Counted from the first letter of the stretch, positions 34,077-41,969 are shown. The stretch is DNA of 64,000 nt from Candidatus Eisenbergiella merdavium (GCA_019119595.1 DWWS01000044.1:62001-126000), one strand, 5' to 3'. Notes: generated from the sequence alone by a model not told the origin. Made by a program: numbers and translations.

Positions 34077-35468
34077 ATGAGATATGTGGAAAACAGGGCG
34101 GAGGATGTGAGGATCGCCTATATCGGCGGCGGCTCAAGGGGATGGGCCTGGGGGCTGATGAGCGATCTTGCGGCGGTGGACGATATGAACGGCACCGTGG
34201 CGCTGTACGACATTGACAGAGAGGCGGCGGAGAAAAACGCGGTGATCGGAAACCGGATGAAAGAGCTTCCGGACTGCCGCAGCGCGTGGGATTACCAGGC
34301 GGCGGACAGTCTGGGAGAGGCGCTGACGGGAGCGGATTTTGTGGTCATTTCCATTCTTCCGGGTACCTTTGACGAGATGGAAAGCGACGTGCATGCGCCG
34401 GAAAAGTACGGCATTTATCAGTCCGTGGGAGATACCGCAGGGCCGGGAGGGCTTGTGCGGGCACTCCGTACCATCCCCATGTTTGAGGAGATCGCGGCGG
34501 CGATCCGGGATTTCTGCCCGGATGCCTGGGTGATCAATTATACCAATCCCATGACGGTCTGCGTGCGGACCCTGTACCGGGTTTTCCCGAAGATCAAAGC
34601 CTTTGGCTGCTGCCATGAGGTGTTTGGAACCCAGAAGCTGCTTTCGCTTGTATTAAAGGACATGCTGGGGATCGAGGGCGCGGGACGCGAGGAGACCCGC
34701 GTGAACGTGGTCGGCGTGAATCATTTCACCTGGCTCACCGAGGCGAAATACAGGGATGTGGATCTTTTCCCTCTGTATCGGAAATTCTGTGAAAAATATG
34801 CGGCGGAGGGCTTTTCCGAGAAGGCGGACGATAACTGGATGAACAATTCCTTCGCAAGCCGCGAGCGTGTGAAAATGGATCTGTTCCTGCGCTTCGGCGC
34901 CATCGCTGCGGCGGGAGACCGGCATCTTGCGGAATTCTGTCCGGGAAGCTGGTATCTGAAGGATCCGCAGACCGTGAAGGACTGGTGCTTCGGCCTGACC
35001 ACCGTGGACTGGAGAAAAGAGGATCTGAAAAACAGGTTGGCCAGGAGCGAGCGGCTGTACAGCGGCGAGGAAGCGCCGGTCATCAACCAGACCGGCGAGG
35101 AGGGCGTGCAGCAGATGAGAGCCATCCTTGGCCTGCGTGATCTGGTGACGAACGTGAACATTCCCAATCAGGGTCAGATTCCCAATCTGCCTCTTGGCGC
35201 CGTGGTGGAAACCAACGCGCATTTCAGCGCGGACAGCGTGCGGCCCGTGTTCGCAGGCCCTCTGCCGGAGTCCATTTATCCGCTGGTCTCCCGCGTGAGC
35301 GGCATTCAGGAGCTGATCGTAGAGGCGGCCCTGAACCGGGATCTGGAGCAGGCATTTACCGCTTTCCAGATGGATCCTAACATGAATCTTTCCATGCCGG
35401 ACGCGCGGAAGCTGTTTGATGAAATGGTGGAGAATACCAGGAAGTATCTTGGCATGTATTTTGCCTGA
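34077..35468 (+). CDS. GH4-family glycosidase, likely alpha-galacturonidase (LplD-like)
   Basis: 463 aa. The NAD-binding start 'RIAYIGGGSRGWAWGL' is followed by 'WVINYTNPMTVCVRTLYRVF', 'FGCCHEVFGTQ' and 'VNVVGVNHFTW'. These are GH4 blocks carrying the metal-binding Cys and His. GH4 enzymes use NAD+ and a divalent metal. The CHEVFG form resembles the LplD/Agu4 alpha-galacturonidases rather than the phospho-glucosidases with CHSV, so galacturonide hydrolysis is the best guess. AAAGGAG precedes the ATG. This fits the GH78/GH105 genes and the KDG kinase at 41970. Confidence 0.85.
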   Translation: MRYVENRAEDVRIAYIGGGSRGWAWGLMSDLAAVDDMNGTVALYDIDREAAEKNAVIGNRMKELPDCRSAWDYQAADSLGEALTGADFVVISILPGTFDEMESDVHAPEKYGIYQSVGDTAGPGGLVRALRTIPMFEEIAAAIRDFCPDAWVINYTNPMTVCVRTLYRVFPKIKAFGCCHEVFGTQKLLSLVLKDMLGIEGAGREETRVNVVGVNHFTWLTEAKYRDVDLFPLYRKFCEKYAAEGFSEKADDNWMNNSFASRERVKMDLFLRFGAIAAAGDRHLAEFCPGSWYLKDPQTVKDWCFGLTTVDWRKEDLKNRLARSERLYSGEEAPVINQTGEEGVQQMRAILGLRDLVTNVNIPNQGQIPNLPLGAVVETNAHFSADSVRPVFAGPLPESIYPLVSRVSGIQELIVEAALNRDLEQAFTAFQMDPNMNLSMPDARKLFDEMVENTRKYLGMYFA

Positions 35469-35550
35469 GAAAGGAGCTTTTCCTCAAAAAGGAGCTTTCC
35501 ATAGAAAAGGGGTTTTCCATGGAAAAAGAGCCTTTCTGGGAAAAAGGCAC
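35469..35550 (+). repeat. Four 18-nt imperfect tandem repeats after the GH4 gene
   Basis: Units at 35469, 35487, 35505 and 35523 share A-rich, AGGAGC-TTTCC pattern, with a partial fifth from 35541. Each unit is partly self-complementary (GGAAA/TTTCC). They begin directly after the stop codon and contain repeated Shine-Dalgarno-like AGGAG. Confidence 0.7.
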
Positions 35551-35557
35551 GACAGAC

Positions 35558-35621
35558 GCCCGAAGGGGCTTTCATGACCGGAGGATCACTCCGGCGGATG
35601 AAGGCCTCCTTCGGGCTTTTT
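35558..35621 (+). terminator. Long-stem intrinsic terminator
   Basis: GCCCGAAGG (35558-35566) pairs with CCTTCGGGC (35608-35616). The intervening GGCTTTCAT/ATGAAGGCC and CCGGAG/CTCCGG segments extend the stem. Five T follow. It terminates the GH4 transcript. Confidence 0.85.
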
Positions 35622-35743
35622 ATACGATAAGAAAGCACCTTCTCTGTCATGGAAACTTTGTAATGCAAAAACCGCCGCAGGCGAAGAAGATCCGAGGGCC
35701 TGGAAAAATTGAAGATATTTTACAAGCCGCAGGGCCAAATCAA

Positions 35744-35752
35744 TGGTACAAT
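35744..35752 (+). promoter_or_regulatory. Extended -10 promoter for the second AraC gene
   Basis: TG-G-TACAAT lies about 80 bp upstream of the start at 35831. No good -35 box is present at 17 bp, so activity would depend on the extended -10. Confidence 0.5.
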
Positions 35753-35830
35753 AGAGCCTGACGAGGAGCTCTGCCGGAACAACAGGCCGAAAGCCTGCGG
35801 TTCGCAGTACGCTCCGGAATGGGGATTTTC

Positions 35831-36673
35831 ATGAAAAAGGAACAAAAAACGGTGGTCTACGACGACAGGCTGGGACTGGAGGCCTGCCGCTTTCAGGGAA
35901 TGATGCAGCCGTTCCCCAACCATTTTCACGAGCATTATGTCATCGGACTGGTGGAGGCCGGGAGGCGCCGTCTGGTCTGCTGCAACAGGGAATATGATAT
36001 CGGAAAGGGAAGCGTCCTTCTTTTCAATCCGGGGGACAGCCACGCCTGCGCGCAGAGCGGCAAAGAAGCCCTTGATTACCGGAGCATCCACATATCCCGG
36101 GAGCGGATGCTCGGGCTGGCGGAGGAGATTACCGGAAGGAGGGAGCTTCCGGGCTTTTCTCCCAATGTGATCCTTGATGAGGAGATCGCCTGTTATCTGC
36201 GTTCGCTGCATGAGAGGATTTGGAAGGGCGATTCCGATCTGGGCAGAGAGGAAGGGCTCTGGTTTCTCATGTCCGCCCTGCTGGGGAAGTACAGCCAGCC
36301 TTTTGAGGACTGCGTGCCGGAATGTGGGGAGGAAATTGAACAGGCCTGCGGGTTTATGAAGGAGCATTATCAGGACCGGATCTGTCTGGACGACATCTGC
36401 CATCACGCGGGGCTTGGCAGATCGTCCCTTCTGCGGGCCTTTACGAGGGAAAAGGGCATTACCCCCTATCGCTATCTGGAAGCGATCCGCATCAACGAGG
36501 CGAAAAGGCTGCTGGAGGAAGGGGCGCAGCCAATAGAGGCGGCCGTGCGGACGGGCTTTTCCGATCAGAGCCATTTTACCAACTATTTCAACAGCTTTAT
36601 CGGCCTGACTCCCGGCGTGTATCGGGAGATATTTTTTCATAGAAATGAGGAAAATATAAATGAGAGAAAATAA
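35831..36673 (+). CDS. AraC-family transcriptional regulator
   Basis: 280 aa. A cupin-type sensor domain ('FPNHFHEHYVIGLVEAGRRR', 'LFNPGDSHAC') is followed by an AraC double helix-turn-helix ('ICLDDICHHAGLGRSSLLRAF', 'AVRTGFSDQSHFTNYFNSFI', 'GLTPGVYRE'). It ends overlapping the DMT transporter gene by 14 bp, so it probably controls or is coexpressed with that exporter, a common arrangement. ATG 35831 has GGGG close upstream; ATG 35819 is an alternative. Confidence 0.9.
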   Translation: MKKEQKTVVYDDRLGLEACRFQGMMQPFPNHFHEHYVIGLVEAGRRRLVCCNREYDIGKGSVLLFNPGDSHACAQSGKEALDYRSIHISRERMLGLAEEITGRRELPGFSPNVILDEEIACYLRSLHERIWKGDSDLGREEGLWFLMSALLGKYSQPFEDCVPECGEEIEQACGFMKEHYQDRICLDDICHHAGLGRSSLLRAFTREKGITPYRYLEAIRINEAKRLLEEGAQPIEAAVRTGFSDQSHFTNYFNSFIGLTPGVYREIFFHRNEENINERK

Positions 36674-37580
36674 AAACACAATGGGGCATCTGGCGGCGCT
36701 TCTGACGATCCTGATATGGGGGACGACCTTCATATCCACCAAGATCCTGCTGGTGGATTTTCAGCCGGTGGAGATTCTTTTTTTCCGTTTTGTCATGGGC
36801 TATCTGGTTCTGCTCGCGGCCTGGCCCCGCAGGCTTAAGGTGGCGGAGCGCGGGCGGGAGCTGACCTTCGCCGCAGCGGGGCTGTGCGGGATCTGTCTGT
36901 ATTATCTGCTGGAAAACATTGCCCTGACCTTCACCACGGCCTCCAATGTGGGAGTGATCATATCGGTCGCGCCGTTTTTTACCGCGATACTGGCCCATGT
37001 GCTCCTGAAATCAGAGGATAAGCTTCAGCCGCGTTTTTTTGCGGGCTTTTTCCTGGCGATGGCGGGGATCGTGCTCATCAGCTTCAACGGATCGAGGCTG
37101 AAGCTGAATCCGGCGGGGGATCTGCTCGCCGTCGCGGCCGCTCTCGTGTGGGCGGTCTATTCCATCCTGACGAAAAAGATCAGCGGCTTCGGCTATCCCG
37201 TCGTCGCCGCCACGCGCAGAACCTTTTTCTATGGGATCCTGTTTATGATCCCGGCGCTGTTCCTCTTTGATTTTGAACCGGAGCTCACCCGCCTTTTCCA
37301 TATCAAATATCTGCTGAACCTCCTGTACCTGGGGCTTGGCGCCTCCGCCCTCTGCTTCGTGACCTGGAATTTTGCCGTAAAAAGGCTGGGTGCGGTGAAA
37401 ACGAGCGTATACATTTACATGGTTCCCGTGATAACAGTGATCACCTCCGTCCTGATCCTGCACGAGCGGCTGACTCTGCTGGCGGGAGCGGGAACGGCCC
37501 TGACGATGGCGGGGCTGTTTCTGTCGGAGCAAAGGGCCAAAACGGGGAACGGCGGGGAAAGACCGCAGGAAAAAAACTGA
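36660..37580 (+). CDS. EamA/DMT-family transporter
   Basis: 306 aa with ten predicted transmembrane helices in two EamA halves: 'LTILIWGTTFISTKILL' opens the first, and 'LLAVAAALVWAVYSILTKK' opens the second. Members export amino acids, metabolites or drugs; specificity is not readable. It is coupled to the AraC gene upstream (14-bp overlap). Confidence 0.9.
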   Translation: MRENKNTMGHLAALLTILIWGTTFISTKILLVDFQPVEILFFRFVMGYLVLLAAWPRRLKVAERGRELTFAAAGLCGICLYYLLENIALTFTTASNVGVIISVAPFFTAILAHVLLKSEDKLQPRFFAGFFLAMAGIVLISFNGSRLKLNPAGDLLAVAAALVWAVYSILTKKISGFGYPVVAATRRTFFYGILFMIPALFLFDFEPELTRLFHIKYLLNLLYLGLGASALCFVTWNFAVKRLGAVKTSVYIYMVPVITVITSVLILHERLTLLAGAGTALTMAGLFLSEQRAKTGNGGERPQEKN

Positions 37581-37631
37581 CGCTGACGGGAAAGTCTGCA
37601 GAAAAAACCTGATGCCGACGGGAAGTTATGA

Positions 37632-37660
37632 TTGGAATCCGTCCTGTTTTGTTATATACT
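37632..37660 (+). promoter_or_regulatory. Sigma-A promoter for ddh
   Basis: TTGGAA (37632-37637), a 17-bp spacer and TATACT (37655-37660). Transcription should begin near 37667, giving a leader of about 118 nt. Confidence 0.75.
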
Positions 37661-37668
37661 GAAAAACG

Positions 37669-37765
37669 AAAAGAACGAGAACAGGAGGCCGGCACGAACC
37701 TTTGGTTCGTGCCAAAGAACGGCCTGCGCCGTTCTTTTACAAAACGAATGCCGCCGAAGGCGGCA
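37669..37765 (+). promoter_or_regulatory. Structured leader with competing hairpins upstream of ddh
   Basis: Three hairpins lie in order: GGCACGAACC/GGTTCGTGCC (37691-37713); AAGAACGGC/GCCGTTCTT followed by TT (37715-37738), terminator-like; and TGCCGC/GCGGCA (37749-37765). The first transcribed bases AAAAGAACG (37669-37677) can also pair with CGTTCTTTT (37730-37738). That pairing is mutually exclusive with the terminator-like hairpin and suggests attenuation. It is not a recognised lysine riboswitch. Confidence 0.55.
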
Positions 37766-37784
37766 AACAGGAGGAATTTTCATA

Positions 37785-38777
37785 ATGAGCAGACAGATCA
37801 GAATCGGTATTCTGGGATACGGTAATCTGGGAAAGGGCGTGGAATGCGCCATTAAGCAGAACCCGGACATGAAGCTTGCGGCGGTGTTTACAAGACGCGA
37901 CCCTGAGACGGTTTCCATCCTGACGGAGGGCGTGAAGGTGTACCGCGTGGAGGAAGCGGCGCAGAAGAAGGACGAGATTGACGTGATGATCCTCTGCGGC
38001 GGCAGCGCCACGGATCTTCCGGTACAGACCCCGGAATTTGTACAGTATTTCAACGTGATCGACAGCTTCGACACCCATGCGAAGATCCCGGAGCATTTCG
38101 CGGCTGTGGATGAGGCGGCAAAAAAGAACGGCAAGGTTGGCATCATTTCCTGCGGCTGGGATCCCGGCATGTTTTCCTTAAACCGCCTGTATGCCAACGC
38201 GATCCTGCCTGACGGGAAGGATTATACCTTCTGGGGCAAGGGCGTCAGCCAGGGCCATTCCGATGCGATCAGAAGAATTGAAGGAGTAGCGGATGCCAGA
38301 CAGTACACCATTCCCGTTGAGGATGCGCTGAAAAAGGTGCGCGCGGGAGAGAATCCGGAGCTGACCACCAGAGAAAAGCACACGAGGGAGTGCTTCGTGG
38401 TCGCAAAGGAGGGCGCTGATCTTGCCAGGATCGAGGAAGAGATCAAGACCATGCCCAATTACTTTGACGAGTATGACACCACGGTGCATTTCATCAGCGC
38501 GGAGGAAATGAAGCGTGACCACAGCGGAATCCCCCACGGCGGCTTCGTGATCCGCACCGGAAGCACGGGCTGGAATGAGGAATATGGAAACGTGATCGAG
38601 TACAGCCTGAAGCTGGATTCCAATCCGGCCTTCACCTCATCGGTGCTCGTCGCGTTCGCACGTGCCGCATATCGTCTGTCAGAGGAAGGTCAGAGCGGCT
38701 GTAAGACCGTATTTGATATCGCGCCCGCGTATCTGAGCGCGCTGGACGGCGAGACCCTGCGCAGGACGATGCTGTAA
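37785..38777 (+). CDS. ddh: meso-diaminopimelate dehydrogenase
   Basis: 330 aa, the standard length. The NADP-binding start 'IRIGILGYGNLGKGVE' is followed by 'MILCGGSATDLPVQTP', 'VIDSFDTHAKIPEHF', 'SCGWDPGMFSLNRLYANAIL', 'FWGKGVSQGHSDAIRRI' and 'GFVIRTGSTG', all characteristic Ddh blocks. The enzyme makes meso-diaminopimelate directly from tetrahydrodipicolinate for lysine and peptidoglycan synthesis. The start at 37785 follows CAGGAGG; in-frame codons upstream to 37632 run through the leader hairpins and are not coding. It is monocistronic, ending in a terminator. Confidence 0.95.
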   Translation: MSRQIRIGILGYGNLGKGVECAIKQNPDMKLAAVFTRRDPETVSILTEGVKVYRVEEAAQKKDEIDVMILCGGSATDLPVQTPEFVQYFNVIDSFDTHAKIPEHFAAVDEAAKKNGKVGIISCGWDPGMFSLNRLYANAILPDGKDYTFWGKGVSQGHSDAIRRIEGVADARQYTIPVEDALKKVRAGENPELTTREKHTRECFVVAKEGADLARIEEEIKTMPNYFDEYDTTVHFISAEEMKRDHSGIPHGGFVIRTGSTGWNEEYGNVIEYSLKLDSNPAFTSSVLVAFARAAYRLSEEGQSGCKTVFDIAPAYLSALDGETLRRTML

Positions 38778-38816
38778 GGGAACGCGGAAGAAAGCGGCTT
38801 TGCCGGACGAAAAATG

Positions 38817-38859
38817 CCCCCTTTTTCTTCTCGAAGACAGGAGAAAAAGGGGGTTTTTT
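38817..38859 (+). terminator. Intrinsic terminator after ddh
   Basis: Perfect 12-bp arms CCCCCTTTTTCT / AGAAAAAGGGGG with a 13-nt loop, then six T. Confidence 0.92.
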
Positions 38860-38930
38860 GAAAGAAGATAATTCTTTGTGTATTTTCAAATATAGAAGTG
38901 ACAAAGAAACGTATTACCAAAATTATCAAA

Positions 38931-39001
38931 TTGACAAAAGTACAAAATGTTGTTATCCTTTCAATAAGTATAATGTGTATTTACTTTTTGAAAGGATAAC
39001 A
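38931..39001 (+). promoter_or_regulatory. AbiE promoter and 14-bp inverted-repeat operator
   Basis: TTGACA (38931-38936) and TATCCT (38954-38959) are 17 bp apart. Two exact 14-bp inverted arms, TGTTATCCTTTCAA (38951-38964) and its complement (38988-39001), are separated by 23 bp. The left arm covers the -10 box and the right arm contains the ribosome site. AbiEi antitoxins are known to repress through inverted repeats. Confidence 0.75.
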
Positions 39002-39004
39002 TCT

Positions 39005-39631
39005 ATGGTTTATGAATATCTGAGAAAACATTATGCCGCGGGAGAACCCATTTTTATTGGAGATATCGATATATCGGATTTATCTGAAGCAAATCTTCGC
39101 TATCATTTGAAAAAGCTTACGGATGATGGATTTATTTGCAGATTCGAACCGGGAATTTATTATATACCGGAAACGGATATTTTGGGTGAAAAAATGCTGC
39201 TGTCATCTGACAAAGTTGCGCTTCATAAATATATCAGACGCAAAGGCAGGAGAGTCGGATATTATTCCGGATATACACTGGCCAACCGTATGGGTCTTTC
39301 CGGGCAGGTTCCCTTTACGAAAGAGATCACAAGCAATTTTGCCCCTGCTCCTGTCCGGAAGCTGACCATAAAAGATCAAAGCTATGTGATCAGAAGACCT
39401 GTAGTAGAGGTCACCGACGAAAATGTGACTGTCCTGCAGTTTCTGGATTGCCTGAATGATCTGGGAAGATGCGCGGAAGAAAAACCGGAGGTATGCGGCA
39501 GGATACTGACTGCTTATGCAAGAAAAAATGATATCACAAAGAGAAAAATAGATGAGATCATTGATAAATATCCAATGAAAATTTACAAGGCTCTCTATGA
39601 TACGGGGGTGGAATATGTATCTGCACGATGA
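39005..39631 (+). CDS. AbiEi-like antitoxin/transcriptional repressor
   Basis: 208 aa. An N-terminal winged helix ('IGDIDISDLSEANLRYHLKKL', 'GFICRFEPGIYYIP') is followed by an antitoxin-type domain with 'GYYSGYTLANRMGLSGQVP'. This matches the DUF6088/AbiEi group of type IV toxin-antitoxin systems. The start at 39005 follows GAAAGGA. It overlaps the toxin gene by 17 bp. It likely represses its own promoter through the 14-bp inverted repeat. The gene pair is distinctly AT-richer than its surroundings, a sign of transfer. Confidence 0.8.
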   Translation: MVYEYLRKHYAAGEPIFIGDIDISDLSEANLRYHLKKLTDDGFICRFEPGIYYIPETDILGEKMLLSSDKVALHKYIRRKGRRVGYYSGYTLANRMGLSGQVPFTKEITSNFAPAPVRKLTIKDQSYVIRRPVVEVTDENVTVLQFLDCLNDLGRCAEEKPEVCGRILTAYARKNDITKRKIDEIIDKYPMKIYKALYDTGVEYVSAR

Positions 39632-40529
39632 CAGGAAAGCATTCAGAAATATTGTTGAACAGGCGGCCATATATGCTGAAAGAATGCCGAATGTGGTGGA
39701 AAAGGATTACTATGTGACATTAATTTTAAGAATGCTCGCACAACAGCTGGATCAATGCGTATTTAAGGGAGGGACCTCCCTGTCGAAGGGCTTTGGTGTG
39801 ATCGATCGATTTTCAGAGGATATTGACATTACATTTTCTGAGCATATAGGTGAAAGCAGAAGAAAAAAGCTGAAGAATGTAATTTTAAAGGGAATCAGTC
39901 AGGAACTGAGTATGCCCATTGCGAACTGGGAGGAAACGCAGAGCGACAGGGATTATAATGCCTATCTGTTTTCTTATCAGTCTGTGTTCGAACAGGAGGA
40001 TGACTGGCTGCCACAGCATGTAAAGCTGGAAACAGCACTCGGTTCTTATGCTTTCCCTACTCGGGTTATCGAAATATATAATTATATGGGAGATTATCTG
40101 GAGGAAAAAGGAAGAAAGGATCTTGCAGAGAGATTTTTGTTGGATAAATTTTCAATGAATCTCCAATCCCTGGAAAGAACGTATATTGATAAGGTTTTTG
40201 CTCTTTGTGATTATTACCTGCAGGGACGATCCAAAAGATGTTCCCGTCATTTATATGATATATATAAGCTGGCGTCGATAATTAAATATGATGACAGTTT
40301 TGCAGCATTGGTAAAAGAGGTCAGAGAGCATCGGGTACGGATGCCGATATGTCCGTCGGCCCGGGAATCCGTTAACATACCTGCAGTGATCAAAGAATTT
40401 TGTGAAAATTCTTTTTATCGGGAAGATTACGAAGCGATTACGGGTTATTTTACAGCGGATTATGTCCCTTATAAAGATGTGATAGGGGTAATGAGAGAAA
40501 TTGCGGAAAGCGATTTGTTTTTGAACTGA
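39615..40529 (+). CDS. AbiEii-like nucleotidyltransferase toxin
   Basis: 304 aa. The nucleotidyltransferase core is clear: 'KGGTSLSKGF' (GG at 52-53, Ser55) followed by 'EDIDITF' (Asp69, Asp71). This is the DNA polymerase beta-like active site of AbiEii/MenT toxins, which disable tRNA by adding nucleotides and act in phage abortive infection. 'VEKDYYVTLILRMLAQQL' is the typical N-terminal block. The ATG at 39615 lies inside the antitoxin gene behind GGGGGTGG. A retron-like RNA begins about 66 bp after its stop. Confidence 0.88.
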   Translation: MYLHDDRKAFRNIVEQAAIYAERMPNVVEKDYYVTLILRMLAQQLDQCVFKGGTSLSKGFGVIDRFSEDIDITFSEHIGESRRKKLKNVILKGISQELSMPIANWEETQSDRDYNAYLFSYQSVFEQEDDWLPQHVKLETALGSYAFPTRVIEIYNYMGDYLEEKGRKDLAERFLLDKFSMNLQSLERTYIDKVFALCDYYLQGRSKRCSRHLYDIYKLASIIKYDDSFAALVKEVREHRVRMPICPSARESVNIPAVIKEFCENSFYREDYEAITGYFTADYVPYKDVIGVMREIAESDLFLN

Positions 40530-40594
40530 CCGGAATCCGCAAATCTCTTCGTTTGTCTTCCCTTGAAGCAAACTTTATGCTATGTTAGATACAG

Positions 40595-40822
40595 AAAGCC
40601 CGCCCGACAGCAAAACCGGAAGCGTCAGCGTGTCTGAATGCAAAGACCGGCCCGGCGGCGAGTCGCCGCCGGGAAAGATCATCAGGAGGCGGCAGGCATG
40701 CCTGCACCGCAGCCTGCTTCAAGGTACGTCGCACAATCCGCAGAGCGGATTGTGTCAGCCGCCTTCGGCTGTACCCTTACGCATTCTGCGGAATCGGAGT
40801 ATCGTGTCGGGCGGGTTTTTTT
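40595..40822 (+). ncRNA. Retron-like msr-msd RNA
   Basis: Terminal inverted repeats like retron a1/a2: CCCGCCCGACA (40599-40609) pairs exactly with TGTCGGGCGGG (40805-40815), extendable by AAAG/TTTT to 15 bp, and the second arm runs into seven T. Directly after a1 comes AGC, where the branching G would sit. Inside are a 10-bp stem CCCGGCGGCG/CGCCGCCGGG (40651-40673), a palindrome GCAGGCATGCCTGC (40692-40705), an 11-bp hairpin (40731-40755) and CAGCCG/CGGCTG (40756-40771); the last two are enclosed by GGTAC/GTACC. The msr/msd boundary and branch base cannot be fixed by eye. The RT starts 33 nt after the T run. Confidence 0.7.
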
Positions 40823-40854
40823 ATACGACAGGAAGGTTACCAGGAGAATTCAGT

Positions 40855-41892
40855 ATGAGCAGCAATATCTGGCATGCCTGCACCGACCGGCAGGTAAGGG
40901 AATTCATTCTTTCTCTGAACCTGCTTCCCGACGGGAGCAGGGAGGAGCTGAGCGGAGAAAAGCAGCTCGCCCTTCTATATGCCTTAAGCAACCATCCGGA
41001 GCGGCATTACAGGAAGGTACGGATTCCCAAGAGGAGCGGCGGAAGCCGCAGGCTTCTGGTGCCTGACGGTCTGCTGAAGGGCGTGCAGAGAAATATTCTG
41101 CATCACTGTCTGGACGGACGGAGCGTTTCGGAGCATGCCTGCGCCTACAGGCGCGGTGTTTCACCCATGGCGGGAGCCGCGCCCCATGCGGGCGGGGGAA
41201 AGGATAAGGTGCTCCTGAGGCTGGATATCCGGGATTTTTTTGACAGCATCCTCTTTCCCCGCGTGTACGGAGCGGCCTTCCCGGAAAGCCTGTATCCGCC
41301 TGCGGCGGCGGGGCTTCTGACCCATCTGTGCTGCTTCTATGACCGGCTCCCGCAGGGAGCGCCCACCTCTCCTGCCATTTCCAATCTGGTGATGAAGCCC
41401 TTTGACGACTATATGGGAAAGTGGTGCCGGGAGCGGGAGATCACCTATACTCGGTACTGCGACGATCTGGCTTTTTCCGGCGCCTTCGACGTGGGCGAGG
41501 TGTACCGGAAGGTTCGGGGGCTGCTGGAGGCCATGGGCTTTGAGCTGAATTCCGGCAAAACCGCGGTTTTGAAGCAGGGGATGCGCCAGACGGTCACGGG
41601 GCTGGTGGTAAATGAGAGGGTTCGGACGAGCGCGCAGTACCGGAGAAGGCTCAGGCAGGAAATCTATTACTGCCGCAGGTACGGCGTGCGGGAGCATCTG
41701 AAGGCCGTGGGAAGGCTTACAGGAGCGGAAACGGAAGCGGACGTCTCCGCTTTGGAAACGGCATACCTGTGCTCCCTCCTGGGCCGTATCGGCTATGTCC
41801 TGCAGACGGAGCCTGAGAATGCGCAGTTTTTGGAATATCGGGAAATCTGCAGAAGCCTGATCGAGGGAGCGGACGCTGCGGAATGGGGATGA
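40855..41892 (+). CDS. Retron-type reverse transcriptase
   Basis: 345 aa, the size of stand-alone retron RTs. Motifs in order: a NAxxH-like region X variant 'GAAPHAG' (107-113), 'LDIRDFFDSI' with Asp124, 'PQGAPTSPAISNLV', the catalytic 'YCDDLAFSG' (201-209) and region Y 'VTGLVVN' (247-253), which is diagnostic for retrons versus group II intron or DGR enzymes. It would reverse-transcribe part of the RNA just upstream into msDNA. AGGAG at 40842-40846 sets the start. No effector domain is fused and none follows on this strand. Codons are GC-rich, unlike the AbiE pair upstream. Confidence 0.88.
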   Translation: MSSNIWHACTDRQVREFILSLNLLPDGSREELSGEKQLALLYALSNHPERHYRKVRIPKRSGGSRRLLVPDGLLKGVQRNILHHCLDGRSVSEHACAYRRGVSPMAGAAPHAGGGKDKVLLRLDIRDFFDSILFPRVYGAAFPESLYPPAAAGLLTHLCCFYDRLPQGAPTSPAISNLVMKPFDDYMGKWCREREITYTRYCDDLAFSGAFDVGEVYRKVRGLLEAMGFELNSGKTAVLKQGMRQTVTGLVVNERVRTSAQYRRRLRQEIYYCRRYGVREHLKAVGRLTGAETEADVSALETAYLCSLLGRIGYVLQTEPENAQFLEYREICRSLIEGADAAEWG

Positions 41893-41898
41893 AAAGAA

Positions 41899-41942
41899 GG
41901 CAGAAGCCGGAAAGAACGCGGCTTCTGCCTGATTCTTTTTTA
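41899..41942. terminator. Terminator shared by RT and KDG kinase genes
   Basis: GGCAGAAGCC (41899-41908) pairs with GGCTTCTGCC (41920-41929). A T-rich run follows on the + strand and an A-rich run precedes, serving both convergent genes. Confidence 0.8.
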
Positions 41943-41969
41943 CTATGATCTGGCTTGTCGCCCGACCTG

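Noticed and set aside
35469-35550. Possible CRISPR-like array
   Set aside because: Units of 18 nt are directly abutting without spacers and are imperfect; no cas genes are present.
37632-37784. N-terminal extension of ddh
   Set aside because: It covers the promoter's transcript leader and three hairpins; CAGGAGG before 37785 and the standard Ddh N-terminus decide the start.
40595-40822. Reading the retron-like RNA as a plain transcription attenuator
   Set aside because: The enclosed RNA is too long and complex, the arms enclose over 190 nt, and a retron-type RT follows directly; attenuation remains a weaker alternative.
40582-40854. In-frame N-terminal extension of the reverse transcriptase through the upstream RNA
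   Set aside because: It would translate the inverted repeats and hairpins; the ribosome site at 40842 and RT homology support a start at 40855.
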